Program-made: the position numbers and the translations under genes | NCBI RefSeq assembly: GCF_032118995.1 | Contig: NC_092650.1 | Coordinates: 18,905,501-18,969,500, forward strand | Source: Asterias amurensis | Lineage: Eukaryota > Echinodermata > Asteroidea > Forcipulatida > Asteriidae | Reading direction: 5' to 3' | Length of the DNA stretch: 64,000 nucleotides | Shown here: piece after piece, positions 36,015-49,040 of the stretch | Position numbering within the stretch: the stretch's first letter is position 1 | Layout of the letters: each line of letters begins with the position of its first letter | Notes under the pieces: model-generated | Seen by the model: only the letters and a program-made list of their open reading frames with translations | Told to the model about the DNA's origin: nothing | Databases searched by the model: none

Positions 36015-36185
36015 AGTCAATGGACACTATAATATGGTTAGTACTTAAATTAATTGTTATATTAAACTTATTTGGTAACGAGCGATGGATAACTTTTAAC
36101 AGTATTCAACATCAGAAGATTTGTTATTTTGTACAAAATGTTGGGATCACCAAGTGAGAATCTTTGATAATATTACCAAAGGTAA
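36015..36185 (+). mobile_element. MITE, family 1, decayed and internally deleted
   Basis: Starts after TTAA (36011-36014) with AGTCAATGGACACTAT and contains 'ggtaacgagcgatgg' and 'caccaagtgagaatctttga'. The middle is missing. Confidence 0.55.
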
Positions 36186-36189
36186 TGTG

Positions 36190-36659
36190 AAACTAATATC
36201 AGGGAGCGATTTCATCTAAAAACTATTACTGAAATGGTTCAGCGATTACAGCACATTTATATTTAATAATTAAGTTTGTTATGTTGCAAAGTAATGGAGG
36301 GATTGTGAGACATTGGTTTAAGGAAGTGTGTTTTTTGTAACCATAACTTTGCAAACAAAGAAGATGTCATTTGACAGAACTTCAGTTGTCAAACATTGAA
36401 ATGAACAAAACAGATTTCACAGCGTGTTTCTGCGACAACCAATGATTTAATGAAATGCTTTTAAACAAAGAGCAGCTTAAACAAAAAGCAGCTTAGCAAA
36501 AACATTTGTATACCAGAGTAACCAGCCAAAACACTATTCCTCATGTACTGTTTTTGACTGGTTTCCTGCTAATTTGTGCCAAAAGCACACTTTTCTGCTT
36601 AAGAATTTTTATGAAATTGAAATCCTGCAGCTCTTTCAAAAAGTTAGCCGGCTATATAG
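36190..36659. other. No gene recognised; faint GGGCCC-family remnant
   Basis: The stretch 36470-36620 ('agcagcttagcaaaaac', 'ttatgaaattgaaatcc') looks like a decayed member of the GGGCCC-ended family. Nothing else is seen. Confidence 0.35.
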
Positions 36660-38100
36660 TGCCTAGACTATAGTGCATGTGGGTCAAGATCCATAGCCAT
36701 AGTTAAGCCTGTGGTGAACTTTAATGCTTAGAAGTGTTGATTGTAAAGGGTGAAGTTTTTTGGGCTCAAGTTCTGATGGTCGGACCGTAGAATGTGGGTC
36801 AAGATCCATAGTCGTGTTTATGCCTGTGGTGAACTTTAATGTTAATAGAAGTGTTGATTGTAAATGACCATCTTGGCTCAAGTTCTGATGGCCGAATCTT
36901 AGAATGTGGGTCAAGATTCACACCATTTACAATTAACGCTTCTATGAGATTTAAGTTTACCACAGGCTTAACTATGACTATCCATCTTGACACGCATTCT
37001 ACGATTCAGCCATCATAATTTGAGCTAAGAAAACTTGACCACTACACGATCAATGCTTCTTAGCATCAAAGTACACCACGTGCTTAACTATTACTATGGA
37101 TTTTCACCCACATTTTTTGGCTCAAGTTCTGATGGCTGAGTCGTAGAATGTGGCTTAAAATCCAATGTTATATAGAAGCAAGTGGTGAACTTGAATTCTT
37201 AGAAGCGTTGATAGTAAATTTTCAAATTATCTTCCAGCATGCTTTCGAGCTGGAAGTATAGCTAAATCGTTGGGTGTGCCTCAGATGCGCATGTGTGATG
37301 CAATATCTTACGGGATTACTTTTAACGGAGAAAGGTTTGCAAAGGACCTCACCTTATTACAAACAAGTTTAAACTATTTCCATTTCAACTGCAAGGAAGG
37401 GTACCCTCTTTTAAAACAAATTGAAAGCAGAGAAAACAAACAAACAAAATTAGCCTGAACACAATGTTGGAATTTCCAACTTTTGTAAGTATCTGTACTT
37501 TCTAGATATTTTGTTCTTGCGTCAAAACTTTTGCTTAACCGGCATCCCACTTGAGAAAAGAAAAATAGTAGTAAATTTTTAATTTTCTAAACATGTTTAA
37601 ATTTTTAAATGTTTAATTTTTAAACATTTTTAACTTTTTAAATTTTTAAATTTTTAAACGGAAGTTAATTTTTTAACTAAACGTTCAAATTTCATTGATC
37701 TGCTTTCACCACGCAAAAGGAATTAAGCACAATGAAGTTATGCTTACCAGTCTGAGGGTACTAGCTAAAACAATCATGTCACATGGACAATGTGACTAAA
37801 ACACTATCATTTTTGTCTTTCCTTAAAATATGTTAAGCAGTATTTTACTGCTTCGGCAGCTATATGAAATTGGGCAATTAGTGTTTTTGTAGTTTTTATC
37901 TGAAATTTTAAAGATTTTTTGATGAGTAATGAAACGTACTTCCTGCTTAAAAGTTTTAATTGTAGATAAGTTGCATTGTAAATGGCTCATCATTCGCTTG
38001 GCCCAATTTCTGATGGCAGAGTCATAGAATATGGGTCCAGATCCATGGTGATAGTTAAGCATGGCAGTTTTTGTGCTTAGCAAACTTAACCCCAGAATGT
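36660..38100. repeat. Cassette repeat array, unit 1
   Basis: Begins with ~120-base sub-units containing 'gaatgtgggtcaagatccat', 'gcctgtggtgaactttaatg' and 'ggctcaagttctgatggc', present in direct order (36676-36905) and then inverted (36905-37060). It then runs into a ~320-base cassette ('gagctggaagta.agctaaatc', 'ctatttccatttcaactgc') at 37231-37550. The same order recurs from 39.8 and 41.0 kb. Confidence 0.75.
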
Positions 38101-38470
38101 TCATGTCTTTTAAGCTAAGTGAGGAGATGAGTTAACATCAGAAGTTGAATAGGTTAATATCAACATACAAACAACCTCAATTCTCTTGGGTATTGAATAT
38201 TTGTTATTTTGATGACAGAATATCAAAAGGCGGGATTCAAATCTTAATCATGTTTATTTCTTTGAGAAATGCATATTACCGTTAGGGAATCTAATACTCT
38301 ATCTGCTTTTTGTTAAGTCCTTCAGACTTGCCTTTTTCCATGTTAATTTCTTTCTACTGTGCTATGATCTTGATGGAATGGCGCCTGATAAATTTTAATT
38401 GTTATGTTATGTTATGTTAACCCCTACTGATCCATCAATGAAGAAACCTGCATATCTTGATACTGCAATA
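38101..38470. other. No gene recognised
   Basis: Contains a short 'gttatgttat' repeat at about 38400. No gene. Confidence 0.4.
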
Positions 38471-39620
38471 TCGTCTGCTGCATTTAACCATCAATAAGAC
38501 CTTTTTTGTCAGACGAGGCATCTGGGCATCTTCTTCAGGATGTTCAGGTAAATGGAAGATATCTCTGCAAGACACGGACTGCTGAAAGTGTGTATAACCT
38601 GTGAGAAATATTCAAGGAATTATAACAAAATGGCATGCCAGCTTTTGTCCTCATCGTATGTTACATTAAGAATCTCAGCCAGATGAAGGCAATCAGATTT
38701 CAAGCATAGTCCATTATACCCTGGGAACTGTCTCATCTTCATTGTAATCAAACCTGCTTGAACTACTGAGGCATCAGTATCTACACCTTAACCATAGATT
38801 GTCAGAAGATGCTGCCATCAGAGAGGGCATTTGTTTGAAGTTACTTCGTATCATGTGAAGACATTCCACAAGTTTCCTGTTCTCAAAAGTTGTATCTTTG
38901 GTATAACAGGATGCTAATCACAATGCATGTAATAAGTGGAGACTCCAGATGGAAGATGTAGATGCAAGAACTGCACAAAAATTGCCACCCAAATCGGTTG
39001 TTTATTTCATGAAGTCCAGTCACAGAGTGGTCTGTATGTCATGTTTGATACTGATGGAGGACTGTCATATCTAATGTTGTTTCTAGAGCATTAATGAGCA
39101 ACCAGGATACCAATAAGAGCTAATGGTGAAATAGTCAAGGGAAACATAGTGGAGACTCCAGACTGAAGTATAGATGCAAGAACTGCATAGTTGACACCTA
39201 CATGCGTTGTTTATTTCATGAAGTCCAGTCACAGAGTGGATTGTATGTCATGTTTGATACTGATGGAGGACTGTCATATCATGGAGGAATAAATTATGTA
39301 GTTTCAGAGCAACAATGATACCAATTATTGTTGATGGTGACATAGTCAAGGAAAATTAAAGATGCAATAGCTGCATATAGCCACCATTGTCAGTTGTTTA
39401 TTTCATGAAGTGCAGTCACAGAGTGGATTGTATGTCATGTTTAATACTGATGGAAGACTGTCAACCCCATATCTTACTGCATAGTTGACACCTACATGGG
39501 TCGTTTATTTCATGTGAAATCCATGTGTCACAGAGGGGTTTCTATGTCATGTTTGATACCGATGGAGGACTGTCAGCTCTAATGTAGTTCAAGAGCAATC
39601 ATGAGTGACCAATAAGTGTT
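38470..39620 (+). repeat. ~110-210-bp tandem repeat
   Basis: 'gttgtttatttcatgaagtc' occurs near 38998, 39208 and 39395, followed each time by 'cacagagtgg' and 'tgtatgtcatgtttgatact'; a further diverged unit starts near 39500. No coding potential. Confidence 0.75.
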
Positions 39621-39784
39621 AAATTTTTTATTTTTAACTTAAAAAAAACCACATTTTAACTTTTGAAAATGTTCAATCTGGGCCTAATGTTACAGATCTG
39701 CTTTAAGCATATCACAATTTTTTAAGTGATTAACTTTTAAAAATTTTCCATGAAGCATACCATGTATGGTGGTACAACTTGTGC

Positions 39785-40980
39785 AACACCTAGAGAGAAT
39801 GTGGGTCAAGATCCATAGTGAAAATTAAACCTGTGGTAAACTTTAATGCTAAGAAGCGTTGATTGTTAACAGTGAAATTTTCTTGCCTTAAATTCTGATG
39901 GTGGAATTGTAGAATGTTGGTCAAGATCCATAGTCATAGTTAAGCCTGTGGTGAACTTTAATGTTAATAGAAGCGTTGATTGTAAATGGTCATCTTGGCT
40001 CAAGTTCTGATGGCCGAATCTTAGGATGTGGGTCAAGATCCACACCATTTACAATGAACGCTTCTATATAACTTAAAGTTCATCACAGGCATGACTATGA
40101 CTATGGATCTTGACCCACGTTCTCGGGCTCAATTTCTAATGGCAGAGTCATAGAATGTGGGTCAAAATCCAATGTCATAATCAATAGATGCAACTTGAAT
40201 GCTTAGAAACGTTGATTGTAAGATGTCAAGTTATCTTCCAGCTTTGGAGCTGGAAGTAGCTAAATCATTTGGTGTCCCTCAGATGCACGTGTGTGCTGCA
40301 ATGTCTTTAATAAGTGAGTACATAAAAAAATTAAAAATAAACAACTGTTCCCATTTCAACTGCAGAGAAGGGTACCACCTTTTAACAAAAATTTAATTTG
40401 AAAATAGTAAAACAAGCAAACAAAATTTTCCCTGAACACACTAGACTAAACACACACTGTGTATTTTGTTCTAATATCAGATTTGCTTAATCAGCATCCT
40501 ACTGGAGTAGAGAACAATAATAGTAGATTTTAATTTTTTTTAAATTTTTTTAACATTTTTTACTTTTTAAAATGTTAAAATTTTGTTGATCTGCTTTCAG
40601 CAGCAAAAGTACTTAATTGAAATTTACTTACCAGACTAAGGGTACCAGCAAAAAATTCACATCACATTGACCATCTGTGACTGGTGTATTGCTCAGAGAA
40701 AAATACGAAATAACTAATGTTTAGCGGCATTTTGTTCTCAAGTAGCTAAGCACAATGAAATGGTGCTTACCAGACTAAGGTTAGTTGCCGTATAGGCATG
40801 TCACTTGGACCATGTGACTGGTGTGCTGTCATTTTGCCCTTTCTAAAAATGGGTTAATCAGCATTTTAATGCTTAAGCAGCGTTATGAAATTTGGAAACT
40901 GGTGTTCCTGGGTTTTTTTTGTCAGTAATTTGTAAGATTTTGGGATTGGTCATGAGGAGGTTGAAGTGAAACTTCCTGTC
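39785..40980. repeat. Cassette repeat array, unit 2
   Basis: Same order as unit 1: direct and inverted 'gtgggtcaagatccat' sub-units, then the 'gagctggaagtagctaaatc' cassette at 40228-40505, then the 'ctgctttcagcagcaaaag' stretch. Moderately diverged from unit 1. Confidence 0.75.
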
Positions 40981-42850
40981 TTAAAAGTTTTCATTGTAAA
41001 TAACCTTCATTGTAAATGGCAAAGTTATCTTGGCTCAAGTTCTGATGTTGGGCAGATTCAGATATAGGAAGGTTAAGCCTGTGGTGAACTTTATTGTTAA
41101 GAAGCGTTGATTGTGAATAGACAAGTTATCTTAGCTCACATGTTCTAGTGGATTCATAGAATGTGGGTCAAGATCCATAGTCATAGTTTAGACTGTGCTG
41201 AACTTTAATGTTTAGAAGGGTTAATTTGTATGGTCCAAGTTATCTTGGCTCAATTCTGATGGTTGAATCTTAGAACGTTGGTCAATCCATAGTCATATTT
41301 AAGCCTGTGGTAAACTTTAATGTTAAAAGAAGTGTTGATTGTAAATGGTCATCTTGGCTCAAGTTCTGATGGCCGAATTTTAGGATGTGGGTCAAGAGTC
41401 CACACAATTTACAATTGACGCTTCTATTAAGATTAAAGTTCACCACAGGCTTAGCTATGACTATGGATCTTGGCCCGCATTCTACAATTCAGCCACTAGA
41501 ATTTGAGCCAAGAAAACTTGACCGTTTAAAATTAACTCTTTGAAGCATTAAAATTCACCACATGCTTAACTATGACTGTGGATCTTGACCCACATTCTCT
41601 GGCTCAAGTTCTGATGGCTGTGTCATAGAATGTGGGTCATAATCCAATGTTATAAGCAAGCGGTGAACTTGAGTGCTGAGATGATTTGATTGTAAATTGT
41701 TACCAGCTTTCTTCCAGCTTTTGAGCTGGAAGTAGCTAAATCAATGGTTGCCTCAGATGCATGTGTGTGACGCAATGTCGTAAGAGATTACTATTAACGG
41801 AAAAAGGATTGTAAAGGAGCTCACACTTTTACAAATAAGTTTCAACTATTTCCGTTTCAACTGTAGGGAAGAGTACCCTCTTAGAAAAAAAAATTGAAGT
41901 TGAAAAAAGAAACAAGCCAACAAAATTAGCTTGAACACACTTTGGAATTCTAACCTGTTTTTAAAAGTACTTTTGCTAGATATTTTGTTCTAGCATCAGA
42001 TGTTTTGCTTAATCAGCACCCTACTGGAGAAAAGAAAAGTAGTAGTAGATTTTAAATTCTTAAAGTGTTTTAACCTTTTTAACTTTTCAAATTGTTCAAA
42101 TTTCATTGATCTGCTTTCAGTATACAATGAAATTATGCTTACAAGCAAATTAAGGGTACCAGCAAAAAAATCATGTCACTTGAACCATGTGACTGGAACG
42201 TTGTCATATTTGCCCGTCCTTAAAATGTGTTAAGCAGTATTTTAATGCTTCAGCAGCTATATGAAATTAGGCAATAGGTGTTTCTGTAATTTTTATCAGT
42301 AGTTTTAAGATTTTTAGATGGGTAATGAGGAGGTTGGAGTAAAACTTCCTGTCCTAAAAGTTTTATTTGTAGATAATATCCATTTTAATTAGCTAAGGTA
42401 TCTTGGCTCAAGTTCTGATTGCAGATTCACATATAGAATGTTAAGCCTGTGGTGAACTTTAGTGCTCAGAAGCAAGGAGGTTATGGACAGGTGATCTTGG
42501 CTCACAAGTTCTAATGGCTTGTTATTCATAGAATACGGGTCAAGATCTGTAGTCAGAGTTAAGTCTGTGGTGAACTTTATTACTCAGAAAAGTCGATTGA
42601 AAGTGGTCAAGCTATCATGGCACTTAACTCATCTCGGCACTGAACTCAACAGACTCGCAATCTGATGTCTGAGTCATATTTTGGATGGATCCAGATCTGT
42701 GTCGTAGTTAGTTGGCAAACTTTGATGAAAGAACTTTTAACAGCATTTTTTGTAAGGTGTAAGATAACTTGGCACTAGACTCAAGTTCTGATGGCCGAGT
42801 CATAGAATGTGGGTTGAGAACTACAGTTTAGAGTGTATAATGGCCAAGTC
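40981..42850. repeat. Cassette repeat array, unit 3
   Basis: Third copy: sub-units at 41030-41660, again direct and then inverted, cassette at 41710-42020, then further decayed sub-units to about 42840. Open frames such as 42000-42233 are repeat-derived. Confidence 0.7.
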
Positions 42851-45800
42851 ATCTGAGCATTGGAACTCATGTGCGTATGTACGAGTTGTCAAAATGTTAG
42901 TTTAAACGCAGACGTTGATGTAGCTAGGGGGATGGGGGCAAGGGGTGAGGACATGTGCCACATAATTTGTTGTGTTTATTTTATGTTCTGAGGTTTATTG
43001 GGGGGGGGGGGTGCGTTGGTCAAAGTTTGTGACATGGCATCATCCTCTCATCTTGCCCCCAGGCGCCACGAACCCTATCTGCTTCACTGGATGCATAGAT
43101 ATACACAACTTGGACAACATTTAGTGACAATGCTTTGTACTTTCAAGGTATTGATGGTTCTGCCTAGTGTACATGTATGGAACTTTAATAGCAAATTTGC
43201 CTGCTACCTTGGACTTCATGTGTGTACAAAGCAGCCTCTGGTTGTAGTTAAAGACTGTTTTATTGGTTGACAACGATATTTATCCAACACTGATGATCGT
43301 CAACATCCTCTTTGACTACTCACTGTCCCTCAGCGATCAACTATTTTTTGTTTATGAACATCTGCCAAGTCACCTTGTCCGACTACAAATTGGCCGTACA
43401 GGTCAGATTCAAAACACTGATTCCTGGATGTTGTTGACCACATGGTTTGTGTGGAAGTTCTCCGACTATATTATCAAAGACAAATGGTATCCTCAGTCAT
43501 AGTTCAAAACAAAACTTCAGAGAGGACAACATTGATGTACATGTATGAGCTTCTTCATCTAAGGAGACTTGAATGAGGCAATGGTGCTTGTGAATCAATA
43601 CTCACTGTGTGGGGAAACAGCACTGTCTCTACCAAGCTTCTCCCAGTAATTGACTGGATTGCTGCTCATAAGATGCTACCTCTTTCTTCAGATGACGCTA
43701 TCTCTGATAATAAGATGCTGACTCTCTCTCTTCATCATCATGATCATGTTGCTTGTGCAGTGGTGCTTTTGAATCTGTTAAAAGCACTGTTTTGGGATGA
43801 CAGCCTTTTTGCTGATAAGTTAGTTATAATAGAACATGACGAACATTCTTTTATAAGTTTACAAAGTTTTCACTTAATAGCAGGTTGTTTTTAAACCCCG
43901 AATTCTTCAATATCCTCTAAATAGTTAACTGGGGAGTACTCAAATTAGAAGGGCATCATGGTTTATAATTACTGGTACATACAGTAATTTTAGGCAAGAA
44001 ATGCTTGTTCATGTCATTGGAAATTTGTATACAGAAACATTAAACTAAGTGCGTTGTTTGGCATGTACTTTCATTTTTTTATAAATTGTACACTACACAT
44101 TGCACACAGTGCATGATGCATTTCCTGCCTTAAAGTATTTAGACAACTCTTGTGCTCATATTGTTTTAATTGCCTTAATTTTTGGAATGCCCTCAATTGA
44201 TACAGCAACTCTAAAGGTCTCCTATGTTGTAATGTGATATGCCATTCATAATGTTCAATGTATTTTTTGGGACTTTTTTTTTTTTTAAAGAAAATTTTGT
44301 TTATACCTTTTTTAAATTATCTGTTTGTGAAGATGCCTTTCTACGGTTGTGAAATGCTTAGTTCTCTAGTCCGTGTCCATATTGAGTGGCGTTAATATAG
44401 ATCGTCGTTGTCATTATGCTCGAGTGGCGTTAAAATAGATCGTCGTCGTCGTCGTCGTCGTCGTTATGCTCGGTTTCGCATTAATTCGTAATAGCCGGGG
44501 CTGCGTTTAACTTTGTTAACTGTTCACTGTTGTGCTTCAATGCATTTTTTTGCACTTGGTTTATATAGGTTAAGTTGTTTCTGCTTTGCATCATCTACCA
44601 AACAAGGTTTTGCATAATGATATTTATAGCTGTTCAAAATTAGGCAAAGGAATTAGTTTTTAAATCAGTTTAATACAGAAAACCAATTGATCTTCATTGT
44701 CATTGTGCATGTTTTCTCAAACTGAGACTATAAAGAACACTGCTCACTGCTTACTGCTCGTAATATTGCTGCTTGAACTTCGTGTGGGTATAGGAACACA
44801 AGCCACATTTATATGTTTTCTTCATCAACTGTGATTTTCAGAACTTGATAGATCTGTTGTCACAAGAAGTCATGTTTCAGCTTCGCTTCATAAGCCCCCC
44901 CCCCCTGGTGTTCGATAATGTGCATAATATTGTAACAACTGTAGTTTTTCATTTAGTATAACATGTATAAGGCGCATCTATGCATACAATTATTATGCAT
45001 TAATTTATTCATTCATTCATTCATTCTTATTTAAAACCAACTGGCAGCACAAAGCTGATTTATGTGGCATTATACAAGGTACAATATTTTTATAAACTAA
45101 ACATGAAAAGACATAAAATAGCACCATTGCATTATGGTGGTACATAAATACCAGTACAAGGTAATCTATTCCACTGATCCGCAAACTGTTTGACCATGGT
45201 TTGACATGGCCCAAAAGTAGGTTGCAAAATAACATTTTGGGTTGTTGCTAAACAGAATCGCTAAACTAAAAAATTTATCAAGATTGCCACTCAATTAATC
45301 TGACATTAATAGATGTTATATTGTCTTCTTAAATTTATTTGTGAGTTTATTTATTCTCAAATATAAAAAAAAAACTTTCCTTTATAAACAGTTCACTGTT
45401 AAGATTAACCTGTGTACTTGAAGTGAACTCTGCAGCATGGTTAAGCACATTTGGGCTTTTGCTTAGTGCGTGTCATTTCATGGCCTAAAATGTTGAGGAT
45501 TGCTGGTTTCTACTTCTTTGATTTTGTTTGCTTTCACGCATTATTGTCATTAATCTGTCAAATGAATGAAACATCAGCAACCGACCATATTATTATGATT
45601 AGTCTAAGAGAGTGAAGAAATTTTAGACATATTTTTTCTTAGTGGAATTAGCTTCTCCAATCTGCTTACCAACCAAAAGGTCCCTCGGTATAAATGCAAA
45701 CAATTCTAATAGCCTGCCCTTTGGACCCTGGGGTCGAAACATTGAGAAATTAAATATTTTGTCATTATACTTTTTCTTAAAAGTTCTCTTTGCTCTTGAA

Positions 45801-46495
45801 CCCTTTACCAAGAAAGGTCCTAAGAATCATTGTGCTTACAAAGCAAGTGGACTGGTTACACATATTTAGCTTGCTTTTATCTTTATGTGTACTCTGACTG
45901 AAAGGTTTTTTGGTTTGGTGCCTAAATCGCTTAATGTTGTCTACTTTGTAGTTTTCAGCAAGTCTTTTTTTCCAGATGTTAGTAATAAACCTACTTTAAA
46001 TGAATTAAATTTAAAAAAAAAAAGATAAAAAAGACTTGGCAAAAGATAAGATTTAGATAACTTTTTGGCTATCTGTACATTTCACTTACTTTGGGGCTTA
46101 ATTGAAAACAAAAGGGGGAAACCTGCTAGCATGTAGCATGCTGCTCAACTCACAACTCTCCCTCCACCAATGGAAGCTTGTCAGGCACATTTCATTTAGC
46201 AATGGTGGTTAGTTAACCCCAATATGCAAACTATTCAAAGATCCTTAAACTCTGGTCAATCCAATGTTATTGTGTTATTGCAGCTTTTCGAAATAAAAAT
46301 CAATTAAATTCACTAAAAGACCACAACCTGTGACAAAATTGCAGAGCTGTTCTCTCAAAACTGTCATCACAAAAGTTATGATTTCTCTCACCTGGCAAGA
46401 CTGAAGATCTAAAAAATGTTCTTGAAGATGACATTTCAGATTATTTTATTTGTCAACAAAGTAAAAATATTTCAGTGTAGGCCTACAAGCCGTCG
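42851..46495. other. No gene recognised; overlapping frames at 43.0-43.9 kb
   Basis: Poly-G run at about 43000-43010 and poly-C near 44897. Three successive plus-strand frames (42998-43270, 43263-43502, 43607-43894) lie in different phases with no known domain. A small duplication, 'gagtggcgttaa.atagatcgtcg', lies at 44380-44460 with a (TCG)n run, and attc repeats occur at 45003-45030. No gene is supported. Confidence 0.35.
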
Positions 46496-46630
46496 ATTTC
46501 ACAAAACTCTTGATTACGACAAGTTAAATTCCTTATCCGAAGACGTTCGGACGCAGTGAACCAATCCTAAGTTAGGATGAGTAACTCGTCCTAACTCGAG
46601 GTATGATTAATTCCAGCGTTTCATGAAATT
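46496..46630. mobile_element. Decayed TCCTAAC fold-back element
   Basis: Contains 'cctaagttaggatgagtaac' and 'gtcctaactcgag', shared with the 11.7-kb element, between 'atttcacaaaactc' and 'catgaaatt' ends. The arms no longer match well. Confidence 0.5.
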
Positions 46631-47127
46631 GGCTTTAGAATGGTATTAGAATATTTAATTATGCCACTTTGTAACATTAGAGTAGTTTAAGATAGTACTA
46701 GGATAATTTTTCAGTAAATATTTGAAGTAGAAGTAGATAAGTAGCAGTAGATAGAAATAATTTATCAGTAAATATATTTAAATATTAGAAGTAGTAGTAT
46801 AAGTGTATAATAGCAGTTCAATACTTTATAGGAATCTTCAAGAGAACATTTTTTTTTAGATCTCTCTTAACCAGGTGAGAGAAATTAGCTAGAAGAATAA
46901 AACAAAAAATGCAACATAAGATGTTTCAGATCAGTTTCTTGTTAACTTATGGGGAAAAAACACCAAAGCTGGCCCTTGCTCTTCAGTAATTAACAATTAT
47001 AAGCTTCCATTATTGAATGTCAATAGATGAATCTTAACCTACAAACAACCATGTTAAAAATAAAAGCTGTATTTTAGTTTGATTCCTAATGCATTCACTT
47101 ATTCTTTAGGGCAATGGTATACAGAGC
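46631..47127. other. No gene recognised
   Basis: AT-rich with degenerate 'agtagaagtagata' repeats at about 46730-46810. No gene. Confidence 0.4.
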
Positions 47128-48095
47128 CAACTTCATAGTTCTGCTTACTCATGGCTCTCTGCTTACTCATGGCTCCCTGCTTACTCATGGCGCTCTGCTT
47201 ACTCATGGCTCTGTGCTTACTCATGGCTCTCTGCTTACTCTAGCTCTCTGTTTAATGGCTCTCTGCTTACTCATGGCTCTCTGCTTACTGATCATGGCTC
47301 TCTGCTTACTCATGGCTCTCTGCTTACTCATGGTTCTCTGCTTACTCATGGCTCTCTGCTTACTCATGGCTCTCTGCTTACTCATTGCTCTCTGCTTACT
47401 CATGGCTCTCTGCTTACTCATGGCTCTGTGCTTACTCATGGCTCTCTGCTTACTCTAGCTCTCTGTTTAATGGCTCTCTGCTTACTCATGGCTCTCTGCT
47501 TACTGATCATGGCTCTCTGCTTACTCATGGCTCTCTGCTTACTCATGGTTCTCTGCTTACTCATGGCTCTCTGCTTACTCATGGCTCTCTGCTTACTCAT
47601 GGTTCTCTGCTTACTGATCATGGCTCTCTGCTTACTGATCATGGCTCTATGCTTAGTCATGGCTCCCTGCTTACTCATGGCGGTCTGCTTACTCATGGTT
47701 CTCTGCTTACTCATGGCTCTCTGCTTACTCATGGCTCTCTGCTTACTCATGGTTCTCTGCTTACTGATCATGGCTCTCTGCTTACTGATCATGGCTCTAT
47801 GCTTAGTCATGGCTCCCTGCTTACTCATGGCGCTCTGCTTACTCATGGCTCTCTGCTTACTCATGGCTCTCTGCTTACTGATCATGGCTCTCTGCTTACT
47901 CATGGCTCTCTGCTTACTCATGGTTCTCTGCTTTCTCATGGCTCTCTGCTTACTCATGGTTCTCTGCTTACTCATTGCTCTCTGCTTACTCATGGCTCTC
48001 TGCTTACTCATGGCTCTCTGCTTACTCATGGCTCTCTGCTTACTCATGGCTCTCTGCTTACTCATGGCTCTGCTTACTCATGGCTCTCTGCTTGC
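47128..48095. repeat. 18-bp minisatellite (GCTCTCTGCTTACTCATG)n with higher-order structure
   Basis: About 50 units of gctctctgcttactcatg. A 21-bp variant unit with 'ctgatcatg' recurs. Longer blocks repeat as a whole: the block with 'ctctagctctctgtttaatg' appears at about 47240 and 47455, and the block with 'gctctatgcttagtcatggc' at about 47643 and 47788. Because the unit is a multiple of three and has no stop in several frames, long frames exist on both strands (LLTHGS, LLMALC, SKQRAM repeats). There is no sign that any is translated. Confidence 0.95.
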
Positions 48096-48450
48096 AGTCC
48101 AGCGTAATTTTTTCAAGTTTTAAATATTTGTTGTCATTGGTGCATTTTTAATAAGCTTGTTTGAGTATACTTTTGCATTCTAAACTTCTGTTTGTATGCT
48201 TGATGTTAAATGATGTCCCTTTGCAGTCTAGTTAGAACCTGCCTGTTGAAAAGGGGGGGGTGTTCAAAATGTCTAGACCCCCACCCCCCACCAAATAAAG
48301 TAAATTTTAGACTTGCTTTTTACACCCTCAATCTTGAGAGTGTAATGCCTGTTGTCACAAACTATTTTACTTTTGCCGTATTGTTGACGACCCACCACCC
48401 CCCCCCCCAGGCCTGGTTTTTGTTTGTTGTTTGAGTTTCTGTGAGTTTGT
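48096..48450. other. No gene recognised
   Basis: Poly-G at about 48252-48259 and poly-C at about 48399-48408. No gene. Confidence 0.4.
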
Positions 48451-48527
48451 TTTAGAGTCTGTTTTCAGTCTAGTTACAGTTTGTTTGTTCTTGTATCTTT
48501 GTGCTTGTATTGTTTTGTAAGTGTTCA

Positions 48528-49040
48528 TTGTCTTCGTTTGTTCGTTTGTTCGTTTGTTCGTTTGTCTGTTGTTCGTTTGTTCGTTTGTTCGTTTGTTCGT
48601 TTGTTCGTTTGTTCGTTTGTTCGTTTGTTCGTTTGTTCGTTTATTCGTTTGTTCGTTTGTTTGTTTGTTCGTTTGTTCGTTTGTTCGTTTGTCCGTTTGT
48701 CCGTTTGTCCGTTTGTCCGTTTGTTCGTTTGTTCGTGTGTTCGTTTGTTCGTTTGTTCGTTTGTTCGTTTGTTCGTTTGTTCGTTTGTTCGTTTGTTCGT
48801 TTGTTCGTTTGTTCGTTTGTTCGTTTATTCGTTTGTTCATTTGTCCGTTTGTTCGTTTGTTCGTTTGTTCGTTTGTTCGTGTGTTCGTGTGTTCGTTTGT
48901 TTGTTTGCTCGTTTGTTTGTTTGTTCTTTTGTTCGTTTGTTCCTTTGTTCCTTTGTTCCTTTGTTCATGTGTTCCTTTGTTCCTTTGTTCCTATGTTTCT
49001 TTGTTTATTTGTTCCTTTGTTCCTTTGTTTGTTTTCTAAG
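48528..49040 (+). repeat. (TTTGTTCG)n octamer microsatellite
   Basis: About 60 octamers with tttgtccg and tttgttcc variant blocks. All three plus frames are open (SFVRLFVC type peptides) because no phase of the octamer creates a stop. Not a gene. Confidence 0.95.

Noticed and set aside
43000-43894. A single gene made from three successive frames
   Set aside because: The frames are in different phases, start next to a poly-G run and show no known domain or splice sites that I could support.
47385-48123. Open frames of over 200 codons on both strands
   Set aside because: They are produced by the 18-bp minisatellite unit, which lacks stops in several frames; no start context, splice sites or non-repeat sequence supports a gene.
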